This document shows positions 56,785-64,000 of a stretch of 64,000 bases of DNA, piece after piece (the first letter of the stretch is position 1; the number at the start of each line of letters is the position of its first letter). A program made the position numbers and the translations under genes. Under the pieces are notes generated by a model. The model searched no databases, had not been told where the DNA came from, and saw only the letters and a list, made by a program, of their open reading frames with translations. This DNA comes from Pseudomonas fluorescens (lineage in GTDB: Bacteria; Pseudomonadota; Gammaproteobacteria; Pseudomonadales; Pseudomonadaceae), in NCBI RefSeq assembly GCF_902497775.2, contig NZ_OZ024668.1:5316326-5380325 (forward strand), given 5' to 3'.

Positions 56785-57555
56785 ATGTCGATCTTGCAGG
56801 CGATCAGAATTTTTCTTTTTTACCTGCTGCTGGGTACCAGCTCCTTGCTGTGGTGCACCCTGAGCTTTTTTATCGCGCCTTTTTTGCCTTTCAGCGCTCG
56901 CTACCGCTTTATCAACGTCTACTGGTGCCGCTTTGCGCTGGTGTTGGTACGGGTTTTTCTCAACATCAAGGTCAAGGTTACCGGGGCTGAAAACATCCCC
57001 AAGCAGCCTTGCGTGATCCTCTCCAACCACCAAAGCACGTGGGAAACCTTTTTCCTTTCCGCCTATTTCTCGCCCTTGAGCCAGGTGCTCAAACGTGAAC
57101 TGTTGTACGTACCGTTTTTCGGCTGGGCCATGGCCATGCTGCGGCCGATTGCCATCGACCGCGACAACCCCAAGGCAGCCTTGAAGCAAGTTGCCAGCAA
57201 GGGCGACAAGCTGCTCAAGGAGAACGTCTGGGTGCTGATCTTCCCCGAGGGCACCCGCGTGCCGTTTGGCCAGATCGGCAAGTTCTCGCGTAGCGGGGCC
57301 GCGTTGGCGGTCAACGCAGACCTGCCAGTACTGCCAATCGCCCACAACGCCGGCAAGTACTGGCCCAAGCAGGGCTGGGGTAAACGCGCTGGCACCATTG
57401 AGGTAGTGATTGGCGCCCCGATGTTTGCCGAAGGTAGCGGCCCAAGGGCCATTGCCGAGCTCAACGACCGTGCTGCGGCGTGGAACGAACAGACCCAACG
57501 CGAGCTTGGATCATTGCCCGCAGCAGCACCAAATACGGCCCAAGGCGTGGCCTGA
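56785..57555 (+). CDS. plsC: 1-acyl-sn-glycerol-3-phosphate acyltransferase
   Basis: A 256-residue membrane acyltransferase that makes phosphatidic acid from lysophosphatidic acid. An N-terminal hydrophobic segment (about 7-35) precedes the catalytic HxxxxE/D motif in ILSNHQSTWETFF, and the second signature is LIFPEGTRVPFGQ. FSRSGAALAVNADLPVLPIAHNAG completes the fold. The order glyQS-gmhB-plsC is typical near Pseudomonas oriC. A terminator follows at 57685-57714. Confidence 0.95.
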   Translation: MSILQAIRIFLFYLLLGTSSLLWCTLSFFIAPFLPFSARYRFINVYWCRFALVLVRVFLNIKVKVTGAENIPKQPCVILSNHQSTWETFFLSAYFSPLSQVLKRELLYVPFFGWAMAMLRPIAIDRDNPKAALKQVASKGDKLLKENVWVLIFPEGTRVPFGQIGKFSRSGAALAVNADLPVLPIAHNAGKYWPKQGWGKRAGTIEVVIGAPMFAEGSGPRAIAELNDRAAAWNEQTQRELGSLPAAAPNTAQGVA

Positions 57556-57561
57556 CCGATC

Positions 57562-57570
57562 TGTGGATAA
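57562..57570 (+). promoter_or_regulatory. DnaA box (perfect) downstream of plsC
   Basis: TGTGGATAA is an exact match to the DnaA box TTATCCACA on the reverse strand. It lies at the start of a 173-bp AT-rich stretch between plsC and the MFS gene. It is one of 12 perfect boxes in the window; the other coordinates are listed in the findings. Confidence 0.7.
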
Positions 57571-57684
57571 CTTGTGTACAGTATTTGGATTTCTCAGCGA
57601 AAAAATCGCTAAGTGATTAATTTAGCTACTTATTTCTCTGTATGACTGTTTTCAGAAAATCGTGCATAAGTTTTTTCACGGCAT

Positions 57685-57714
57685 AAAAAAACCGGCGCTT
57701 ACGCCGGTTTTTTT
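57685..57714. terminator. Bidirectional rho-independent terminator between plsC and MFS gene
   Basis: AAAAAAACCGGCG (57685-57697) pairs with CGCCGGTTTTTTT (57702-57714) around a CTTA loop. T-tracts flank the stem in both directions, so it can stop both plsC and the convergent MFS transcript. Confidence 0.92.
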
Positions 57715-57728
57715 GTGCCTGCGAATCC

Positions 57729-59351
57729 TCACACCTTGTCGATGTCCACATCTAGGGTTTCTTTAAGGCAGAACAGCCCCACCACCAGGCTGACACCGGT
57801 GATCAGCACCGGATACCAGAGCCCGTAGAAGATGTCGCCGGTATACACCACCAGGGCAAAGGACACGGTGGGCAGGAAGCCGCCGAACCAGCCGTTGCCG
57901 ATGTGATAGGGCAGCGACATCGAGGTGTAGCGGATGCGGGTCGGGAACAGCTCGACCATCACCGCCGCCAGCGGGCCGTAGGTCATGGTCGCGATCAGGA
58001 TCATGGCCACGATCAGCAGCACCACCATTGGCTGGTTGACGCTGGCAGGATCCGCCTTGGCCGGGTAGCCCGCCTTGTCGATGGCAGCGCGCATGGCCGC
58101 TTCGTCGAAGCCATTGATCTTCTGCTCGCCAATGCTCACCACAACTTCGGCGCCAGCGCCCGCTTCAGCCGAGCTGTAAGGCAGGCCCTGTTTGACCAGG
58201 AAGGTTTTGACCTTGTCGCACGGGCTGTCAAATCGCGCTTTGCCCACCGGGTCGAACTGGAAGGTGCAGCCTTGTGGATCGGCCATCACCACGATCGGCG
58301 CCTGACGGCTGGCGGCATCGATCTGCGGGTTCGCGTAGTGGCTCAGGGCCTTGAACAGCGGGAAATACAGCACAGTGGCCAACAGCAAGCCGAGCATCAG
58401 GATCGGCTTGCGCCCGACCCGGTCCGACAGCCAACCAAAGAACACAAAGAACGGCGCGCCAATCACCACGCTGATGATCAGCAGGGTATTGGCCTGGGCC
58501 GGGTCCATCTTGAGCATCTGGGTAAGGAAGAACAGCACGTAGAACTGCGCGGTGTAGAAGGTCACTGCCTGGCCGGCGTTGATACTGAACAGGGCAGTGA
58601 GCACCACCTTGAGGTTGGGCCAGGAGCCGAACGATTCGCGGATCGGCGCTTTACTGGTCTTGCCCTGGGCCTTCATTTTCACGAAGGCTGGCGACTCGTG
58701 CATGCTCATGCGAATCCAGGTAGAGATCCCCAACAGCACGATCGACAGCAGGAACGGCAGGCGCCAGCCCCAGACCTCGAACTGGTCGCCGCTGACATAG
58801 CGGCTACCAAGTACCACCAACAACGACAGCAGCAGGCCGAGGGTGGCGGTGGACTGGATGAACCCTGTGTGAAAACCGCGTTTGCCGGGTGGCGCATGCT
58901 CGGCAACGTAAGTGGCTGCGCCACCGTACTCACCGCCCAGTGCCAGGCCCTGCAACATGCGCAACACCACCAGGATGATCGGTGCGGCGATGCCGATGCT
59001 GGCATAGGTGGGTAACAGGCCAACGGCAAAGGTCGACAGGCCCATCAGCACAATGGTCACCAGGAAGGTGTACTTGCGCCCGATCATGTCGCCCAAACGG
59101 CCGAACACCAGCGCGCCGAAAGGCCGCACCAAGAAACCTGCGGCAAAAGCCATCAAGGCGAAGATAAAGGCGGTGGTGTCGTTCACCCCGGCAAAAAACT
59201 GCTTGCTGATGACTGCCGCCAGCGCCCCATAAAGAAAAAAGTCATACCACTCGAAAACTGTCCCGAGGGATGACGCGAAAATGATCTTGCGTTCTTCCCG
59301 GCGACTGTTGCTCGCCGTTGCAGCGCCCTGCTCTTGAATGTAATCCGACAT
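57729..59351 (-). CDS. MFS transporter, metabolite:proton symporter type, with large periplasmic insert
   Basis: A 540-residue major facilitator with 12 hydrophobic segments. ASSLGTVFEWYDFFLYG, GRLGDMIGRKYTFL and LGGEYGGAATYVAEHAPPGKRG are hallmarks of the metabolite:H+ symporter family (KgtP/ProP relatives). A soluble insert of about 100 residues (roughly 340-440) with two cysteines (about 362 and 378) breaks the second half and is absent from standard members. It follows the GMC dehydrogenase gene by 101 bases on the same strand, so it may import that enzyme's substrate or product. Confidence 0.9.
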   Translation of the reverse strand: MSDYIQEQGAATASNSRREERKIIFASSLGTVFEWYDFFLYGALAAVISKQFFAGVNDTTAFIFALMAFAAGFLVRPFGALVFGRLGDMIGRKYTFLVTIVLMGLSTFAVGLLPTYASIGIAAPIILVVLRMLQGLALGGEYGGAATYVAEHAPPGKRGFHTGFIQSTATLGLLLSLLVVLGSRYVSGDQFEVWGWRLPFLLSIVLLGISTWIRMSMHESPAFVKMKAQGKTSKAPIRESFGSWPNLKVVLTALFSINAGQAVTFYTAQFYVLFFLTQMLKMDPAQANTLLIISVVIGAPFFVFFGWLSDRVGRKPILMLGLLLATVLYFPLFKALSHYANPQIDAASRQAPIVVMADPQGCTFQFDPVGKARFDSPCDKVKTFLVKQGLPYSSAEAGAGAEVVVSIGEQKINGFDEAAMRAAIDKAGYPAKADPASVNQPMVVLLIVAMILIATMTYGPLAAVMVELFPTRIRYTSMSLPYHIGNGWFGGFLPTVSFALVVYTGDIFYGLWYPVLITGVSLVVGLFCLKETLDVDIDKV

Positions 59352-59452
59352 CGTTGCTGTCCTCGGCCTGCAGGCCCCAGTGATTATTCTTGTTGTTCCA
59401 CTGTCGACGCCGGCAGACTGCGTCCGGCGTCGTTGTTGCTACGCACCCTGCA

Positions 59453-61102
59453 TCAGGGCGTCGGTACTGCGGTTTTCTCGTCGATTCGGGGTGTGGATAA
59501 CCTTCCCTGAACAATCAGTTGCGCCGCCTTCTCGGCAATCATCAGGGTAGGGGAGCAGGTATTGCCGGAGACGATTTGCGGCATGATCGAAGCGTCGGCA
59601 ATCCGCAGCCCTGGCACGCCATGCACGCGCAACTGGTCGTCGACTACATCCAGCGGTCCGTTGCCCATGCGGCAGGTGCCCACCGGGTGGAAAATGGTGG
59701 TGCCGATCTGCCCGGCGGCTTCATGCAGTTGCTCTTCGCTTTGCAGATCCGGGCCCGGCAGGTATTCGCGTGGGCTGAAGGCCGCCAGGGCAGGCGCCTG
59801 AACGATCTTGCGGGTCAGGCGAATAGCCTGGGCGGCAACACGCAGGTCTTCGGGATCGCTCAGGTAGTTGGGATCGATCAGCGGCGCGTCGTCCGGGTTG
59901 GCCGAGCGGATATCGATACGCCCGCGGCTGGCCGGGCGCAGGTTGCACACCGAAGCGGTAAAAGCCGGGAAGCGGTGCAGCGGCTCGCCGAAGCGCTCCA
60001 GCGACAAGGGCTGCACGTGGTACTGCAGGTTGGCCGAAGCCTGCTCCGGGCCGGAACGGACAAACGCCCCCAACTGACTCGGCGCCATCGCCAGCGGACC
60101 GCTGCGATCGTACAAGTAACGCAGGCCCATACCGAGCTTGCCCCAGGGGCTGTTGGCAACCTGGTTGAGGGTTCGCGCCTGGGTAACCTGGTAGATCAGG
60201 CGTAATTGCAGATGGTCCTGCAGATTGCCACCCACGCCTGGCAGCTCGTGACGAACAGTTATCCCGAGGCTTTCGAGCAAGCCGCGCGGGCCAATGCCGG
60301 AACGCTGGAGGATCCCGGGCGACCCCACGGAGCCAGCACACAGGATGATCTCCCGGCGTGCACCGAAGTGCTGCCAATTGCCTTGCCAGCGGGCACGTAC
60401 CTTCGAAGCACGGCCTTCTTCCAGCAACACCTGATCAACCAGCACATCGGTCAGCACAGTCAGGTTGGGACGTTTGAGGATCGGGCGCAAAAAAGCCTTG
60501 GCCGAGTTCCAGCGAATGCCGGAGCGCTGGTTGACCTGAAAGTATCCACAGCCCTGGTTATCCCCAGTGTTGAAGTCAGCAACGCTGGCAATACCGCTCT
60601 GCGCCGCCGCTTCGCGGAAGGCATCGAGGATTGGCCAGGAATAGCGTTGCTGTTCAACTCGCCACTCGCCTTGATTGCCATGGGCTTCGCTGGCGCCGCC
60701 AAAGTGATTTTCGCTGGCCTTGAACAGTGGCAGCACATCCTTCCAGGCCCAACCGGCATTGCCTTGCTCGGCCCAGCGGTCGTAGTCGCCCGCCTGGCCA
60801 CGCATGTAGATCATGCCGTTGATCGAAGAACAGCCACCGAGCACCTTGCCCCGTGGATAACCCAGGGCACGGCCATTGAGGCCGGGTTGCGCTTCGGTCT
60901 TGAAGCACCAGTCAGTGCGCGGATTACCGATGCAATAAAGGTAACCCACCGGAATATGAATCCAGGGATAGTTGTCGCGCCCACCCGCTTCGAGCAACAG
61001 CACCCGGCAGCCTGGGTCGGCAGATAAACGATTGGCCAGAAGGCATCCGGCAGGGCCGGCACCAACCACCACATAGTCGTAGACAGGATCGGCTGATGGC
61101 AT
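59453..61102 (-). CDS. GMC-family FAD-dependent alcohol/choline dehydrogenase
   Basis: A 549-residue GMC oxidoreductase. The FAD-binding Rossmann motif is YDYVVVGAGPAGCLLANRLS, the GMC signature 1 region is GKVLGGCSSINGMIYMRG, and signature 2 is GSVGSPGILQRSGIG. The C-terminal catalytic region has TIFHPVGTCRMG (active-site His) and GNTCSPTLMIAEKAAQ. Choline dehydrogenase is the usual automatic name, but aliphatic or other alcohols are equally possible. ATG 61102 has GAGG upstream. It is divergent from a LysR gene that may control it. Confidence 0.92.
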   Translation of the reverse strand: MPSADPVYDYVVVGAGPAGCLLANRLSADPGCRVLLLEAGGRDNYPWIHIPVGYLYCIGNPRTDWCFKTEAQPGLNGRALGYPRGKVLGGCSSINGMIYMRGQAGDYDRWAEQGNAGWAWKDVLPLFKASENHFGGASEAHGNQGEWRVEQQRYSWPILDAFREAAAQSGIASVADFNTGDNQGCGYFQVNQRSGIRWNSAKAFLRPILKRPNLTVLTDVLVDQVLLEEGRASKVRARWQGNWQHFGARREIILCAGSVGSPGILQRSGIGPRGLLESLGITVRHELPGVGGNLQDHLQLRLIYQVTQARTLNQVANSPWGKLGMGLRYLYDRSGPLAMAPSQLGAFVRSGPEQASANLQYHVQPLSLERFGEPLHRFPAFTASVCNLRPASRGRIDIRSANPDDAPLIDPNYLSDPEDLRVAAQAIRLTRKIVQAPALAAFSPREYLPGPDLQSEEQLHEAAGQIGTTIFHPVGTCRMGNGPLDVVDDQLRVHGVPGLRIADASIMPQIVSGNTCSPTLMIAEKAAQLIVQGRLSTPRIDEKTAVPTP

Positions 61103-61179
61103 GGGCAACCTCGCGCCTGATTATTATTCTTGTCCCAGCCCATGTTATTGATTAATTTCGGGATGAAAACGTTAGATTT

Positions 61180-61206
61180 CACTCAAGTGCTGTGCGTTTT
61201 AACACA
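61180..61206. promoter_or_regulatory. Inverted repeats in the GMC-LysR divergent region
   Basis: CACT-CA-AGTG (61180-61189) and TGTG-N8-CACA (61191-61206) lie side by side between the divergent GMC and LysR genes. The spacing resembles dyads bound by LysR regulators (T-N11-A type), but the match is short and unverified. Confidence 0.3.
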
Positions 61207-61239
61207 ACGTCCGTGAACAACTGATTCACAAGGAAAAGC

Positions 61240-62127
61240 ATGTTCGACTGGAATGATCTGCGGTTTTTTCTCGAGTTGCAGCGCAGCGGCCGGCTTCTGA
61301 CCGCGGCCAAACGCCTGAACACTACCCACAGCACCGTGGCCCGGCATATCGACAATATCGAGCAGAGCCTGGGTACGGCATTGTTCGTTCAGCACGCCCA
61401 GGGCTACGAGCTGACGCCCTCCGGGCAGGCCCTGCTCAAGCACGCCGAGGCGATGGAAAACGTCGCGCTGCTGGCTCAGGAAGAGATCACCCAAGCCATC
61501 ACCCCGCTGGGCAAGATTCGCCTGGGGGTGACCGAAGGCATCGGCATCATGTTCTTCACTCCGCGCATGGGTAGCCTGTTCGAGCGCTACCCGGGCCTTG
61601 AGGTGGAGTTGGTAGCGGTACCGCGCTTTGTCAGCATCCTCAACCGCGAAGCGGAAATCAGCATCCACCTGGAGCGGCCGAACGCCGACCTGTTGATCAC
61701 CCGCAAGCTCACCGACTACCGCCTGGCGCTGTATGCCAGCCCCGAGTACCTGGCCCAGGCGCCAGCGCTCAATCACCGCGAAGACCTGGCCAAGCACAGC
61801 TGGATCGGCTACGTCGACGACCTGCTGTTCAGCCAGGAACTGCTGTTTTTGAACAGTTTCTGCCGCGCGCCCAACGTCGCGTTTCGCAGCACCAGCGTGA
61901 TCGCCCAGCAACAGGCCGCTCGCGCCGGCCTGGGCATCGCCGTGTTGCCCAACTACATGGCCCGCCACGATCCGGCGCTGGTGCGGGTGCTGCCCAACGA
62001 GACGATCCAGCGCAGCTACTGGATCTGTACCCGCCGTGAGCTGCACAAGTCGGTGCGTCTGCGCGTGGTCTGGGATTTTCTCCTGGCCCTGTGCGCGCAG
62101 GAGCAAGACGTCTTGCTGGCGGAGTAG
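61240..62127 (+). CDS. LysR-family transcriptional regulator
   Basis: A 295-residue LysR-type regulator. The N-terminal winged helix-turn-helix reads LLTAAKRLNTTHSTVARHIDNIEQSLG, and the effector domain starts IRLGVTEGIGIMFFTPRM. The start MFDWNDLRFFLELQRSG is typical. It is divergent from the GMC/MFS pair, its likely target, and convergent with the TauE/SafE gene. The inducer is unknown. Confidence 0.93.
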   Translation: MFDWNDLRFFLELQRSGRLLTAAKRLNTTHSTVARHIDNIEQSLGTALFVQHAQGYELTPSGQALLKHAEAMENVALLAQEEITQAITPLGKIRLGVTEGIGIMFFTPRMGSLFERYPGLEVELVAVPRFVSILNREAEISIHLERPNADLLITRKLTDYRLALYASPEYLAQAPALNHREDLAKHSWIGYVDDLLFSQELLFLNSFCRAPNVAFRSTSVIAQQQAARAGLGIAVLPNYMARHDPALVRVLPNETIQRSYWICTRRELHKSVRLRVVWDFLLALCAQEQDVLLAE

Positions 62128-62131
62128 GGCA

Positions 62132-62950
62132 TCAGCTGCCCAGGGTTTTGACCGCCAGCAGCAAGGCCGCGCAGATCCCCACAGTCGCGAACATCTGCTG
62201 CAGACGTGGTCCAGCCAGTTTGCTGGCGAGCTGACGCGCCAGCAGCAGGCCGAGCACCGCGCCGCCAGCAAAGGGGGCGCCCACTGTCCAATGCATGACG
62301 CCGCCGACCGTAGCGCTGACCACACTGCCGGTGGACACCAGGGCGATCACTGCCAACGAAGTGGCAACGGTGCTCTTCATGTCCAGGTTGGTGTAGCGAC
62401 TCAGCGCCGGGATGATCACGAAACCGCCACCAACCCCCAGCAAGCCCGAAAGCAAACCGGACAGCGCGCCAGTAAAGGCCAGGGCGCGGGCGCAGGGCAG
62501 GGTCCAGCGCAAGCGCCCCTGCAAGGGATTGAGCACGCAGGGCATTACCCTGCGCTGACCCAGAGGCGGCTGGCCACGGAGCTCGCGGTGCGCCTTGAGC
62601 AGCATGCGTGCACAGGCATAAATCAGCACCAAGGCGAAGGTCAGGGCCAATGGCCCGTTCGGCAAGCGATGGGCAAGCATCAAGCCGAAGGGGGCAATGG
62701 CGATGCCGATCAACGCCACAAACAGCGCCGCGCGATAACGCACCAGGCCTTGGCGCAACCCCAACAAGGCCCCTACCGCCGCCGCCATGCCGACGGCCAG
62801 CAAGCCGACCGGCGCCGCCTCGACCATCGACAAACCCAAACCGAAGACCAGCATGGGCACGGCAAGAATGCCGCCACCAGCGCCGGTCAGCGCCAGCACC
62901 GCACCAATGATCGCGCCCAAACCTGCCGCAAGAAATTGATGCTCGATCAC
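62132..62950 (-). CDS. TauE/SafE family sulfite/sulfur-anion exporter
   Basis: A 272-residue membrane protein with about eight hydrophobic segments. It opens MIEHQFLAAGLGAIIGAVLALTGAGGG, with the glycine-rich TauE/SafE signature, repeated in the second half as GLLSGLLGVGGGFVIIPAL. It probably exports sulfite or another sulfur oxyanion. GTG 62950 overlaps the stop of the upstream flavoprotein by 4 bases (GTGA), so the two are translationally coupled and functionally linked to reduced-sulfur handling. Confidence 0.92.
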   Translation of the reverse strand: MIEHQFLAAGLGAIIGAVLALTGAGGGILAVPMLVFGLGLSMVEAAPVGLLAVGMAAAVGALLGLRQGLVRYRAALFVALIGIAIAPFGLMLAHRLPNGPLALTFALVLIYACARMLLKAHRELRGQPPLGQRRVMPCVLNPLQGRLRWTLPCARALAFTGALSGLLSGLLGVGGGFVIIPALSRYTNLDMKSTVATSLAVIALVSTGSVVSATVGGVMHWTVGAPFAGGAVLGLLLARQLASKLAGPRLQQMFATVGICAALLLAVKTLGS

Positions 62951-64000
62951 CGCAGGCCCTCGGCGACAACCCGCGGTTTGGCCAGCCACTCGCGGCCCTT
63001 GAGCATGCAGCGCCAGTACAACGGCGGCAGGATCTGCGCCTTCAGCAACCAGGCCAGGCGCGTTGGGCGGCGGCCGTCGAGCAGCCAGCGCGGAAAGCTC
63101 GGCGCCAGCTTGCCGCCATAGGTAAATTCGGCGAGCACGATCTTGCCGCGCTCGACGGTCAACGGACAGGAGCCGTAACCATCATAGTGGGCGAGGTTGG
63201 GCAGGCGACCCAGGGCCACCAGCACATTGTTGGCCACCACCGGCGCTTGCTTGCGCGCAGCCGCTGCGGTCTTGGCATTACTGGTATTGATACCGTCGCC
63301 CAGGGCGTGGATGTTGCTGTAGCGTTTGTGGCGCAAGGTGGCCGGGTCGACATCAATCCAGCCGGCCTGGTCAGCCAGCGGGCTGCTGCGGATGAAATCG
63401 GGAGCAACCTGGGGCGGAACCACATGCAGCATGTCGAACGGCTGAACCTGGGTTTCGCTGCTGCCATCGGGCAGAGTGCGCACGAAAGTTGCCCGCTTGC
63501 CCGGGCCATCGACAGCCACCAGGCGATGGGCGTATTGCAGGTCCACCGCATATTTGTCGATGTACTCCATCAACGCCGGCACATAGTCGGGCACCCCAAA
63601 CAGCACGCCACCGGCATTGAAGAACTGCGCCTGAATGCTGCCCAAGCGGCCGTTGCGCAACCAGTGATCACAAGACAGGTACAAGGCCTTTTGCGGCGCG
63701 CCGGCACACTTGATCGGCATCGGCGGCTGGGTGAACAGCGCTCGGCCTTCGCGCAGGTTCTGCACCAGTTGCCAGGTGTAGGGCGCCAGCTCGTAACGGT
63801 AGTTGGAGGTCACGCCATTGCGCCCAAGGGTTTCGCTCAGGCCTTCGATAGCGTCCCAATCGAGCTTGAGCCCTGGGCAGACTACCAACTGTTCGTAACT
63901 GAGCAGCCGCCCGTCATTGAGGGTGACCGTTTGTGCCTGCGGGTCAAACGTCTCGACCCGCGCCTTGATCCACTGCACGCCACCGGGGATGGTCGAGGCC
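62947..64000 (-). CDS. Sulfide:quinone oxidoreductase-like FAD protein, 5' part outside window
   Basis: The C-terminal about 350 residues of a pyridine-nucleotide-disulfide family flavoprotein; the N-terminus is cut by the right edge. VCPGLKLDWDAIEGL, then PPMPIKCAGAPQKALYLSC with the SQR-type Cys in CxGAPxK, and NIHALGDGINTSNAKTAAAARKQ (FAD site with GDG) mark it as SQR- or flavocytochrome-c-like. It should oxidise sulfide to sulfur/polysulfide with quinone as acceptor. It is coupled to the TauE/SafE gene. Confidence 0.88.
   Translation of the reverse strand, partial: ASTIPGGVQWIKARVETFDPQAQTVTLNDGRLLSYEQLVVCPGLKLDWDAIEGLSETLGRNGVTSNYRYELAPYTWQLVQNLREGRALFTQPPMPIKCAGAPQKALYLSCDHWLRNGRLGSIQAQFFNAGGVLFGVPDYVPALMEYIDKYAVDLQYAHRLVAVDGPGKRATFVRTLPDGSSETQVQPFDMLHVVPPQVAPDFIRSSPLADQAGWIDVDPATLRHKRYSNIHALGDGINTSNAKTAAAARKQAPVVANNVLVALGRLPNLAHYDGYGSCPLTVERGKIVLAEFTYGGKLAPSFPRWLLDGRRPTRLAWLLKAQILPPLYWRCMLKGREWLAKPRVVAEGLR

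Noticed and set aside
57596..57627. Two overlapping, mutually exclusive stems (AGCGA/TCGCT and GCTAA/TTAGC) considered as a riboswitch or attenuator
   Set aside because: The stems are only 5 bp each, AT-rich chance is high, and they lie between convergent genes where no leader is needed.
60543..60860. Near-matches to the DnaA box (TATCCACAG, TTATCCCCA, CGTGGATAA) in the GMC gene
   Set aside because: Each has at least one mismatch to TTATCCACA, so they were not counted in the cluster.

Overview
The window is chromosomal DNA of a fluorescent pseudomonad, most likely of the Pseudomonas putida group. Three things support this. Coding sequence is uniformly GC-rich and densely packed. The gene order polA-thrB-znu-katE-met-cox-SulP/carbonic anhydrase ... 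prlC ... trpBA ... aroE-hemF-qor-tsaC-dprA-def-fmt-rsmB-trkA ... glyQS-gmhB-plsC matches, from memory, the segment flanking oriC in P. putida and in broad outline P. aeruginosa. The short inverted repeats built on the core GCGGGGCAAGCCCGCTCC are the REP type typical of P. putida. I see no tRNA, rRNA, CRISPR array, integrase or insertion sequence.

Left part (1-11 kb): the 5' end of polA, a DUF2782 protein, homoserine kinase, the zinc regulon (znuA divergent from zur-znuC-znuB over a Zur-box-like site), a tetratricopeptide-like lipoprotein, the large catalase katE and a methionine ABC importer (metN-metI-metQ). From 11 to 19.4 kb a minus-strand cluster encodes an aa3/caa3-type cytochrome c oxidase and its assembly line: coxB with a fused cytochrome c, coxA, ctaG, coxC, SURF1, a small thioredoxin-like CxxxC protein, ctaA, cyoE and SCO. 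Copper delivery, heme A synthesis and the structural subunits are all present. A small twin-transmembrane gene lies on the opposite strand inside the cluster.

Middle part (19.8-39.4 kb): two uncharacterised genes, one (20552-21634) of atypical composition; a SulP transporter next to a beta-carbonic anhydrase, suggesting bicarbonate uptake; a radical SAM gene with a near-perfect LexA box; two M3 oligopeptidases (prlC and a divergent paralog) flanking the zinc-ribbon gene yheV; a gamma-carbonic-anhydrase-like protein; an HAD phosphatase; a run of small envelope and stress proteins (paired lipoproteins, paired DUF1161 proteins, OsmC, dodecin, DUF883); and trpI-trpBA.

Right part (39.4-64 kb): a second SulP transporter, then housekeeping genes for aromatic amino acids and heme (aroE, hemF), tRNA modification (tsaC), competence/recombination (dprA), translation start (def-fmt-rsmB), potassium uptake (trkA), lipid A and phospholipid acylation (htrB/lpxL, plsC), DNA repair (tag), glycyl-tRNA synthetase (glyQS) and heptose synthesis (gmhB). 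It ends with a GMC dehydrogenase/MFS transporter pair with a divergent LysR regulator, and a TauE/SafE permease translationally coupled to a sulfide:quinone-reductase-like flavoprotein that runs off the window.

The strongest unexplained signals are a cluster of perfect DnaA boxes (11 of 12 lie between 42.9 and 59.5 kb, one in the loop of a REP palindrome), the atypical orphan gene at 20552-21634, the M3 peptidase paralog, the SCO-like CxxxC protein in the oxidase cluster, and a REP element that encodes the C-terminus of a lipoprotein peptidase.
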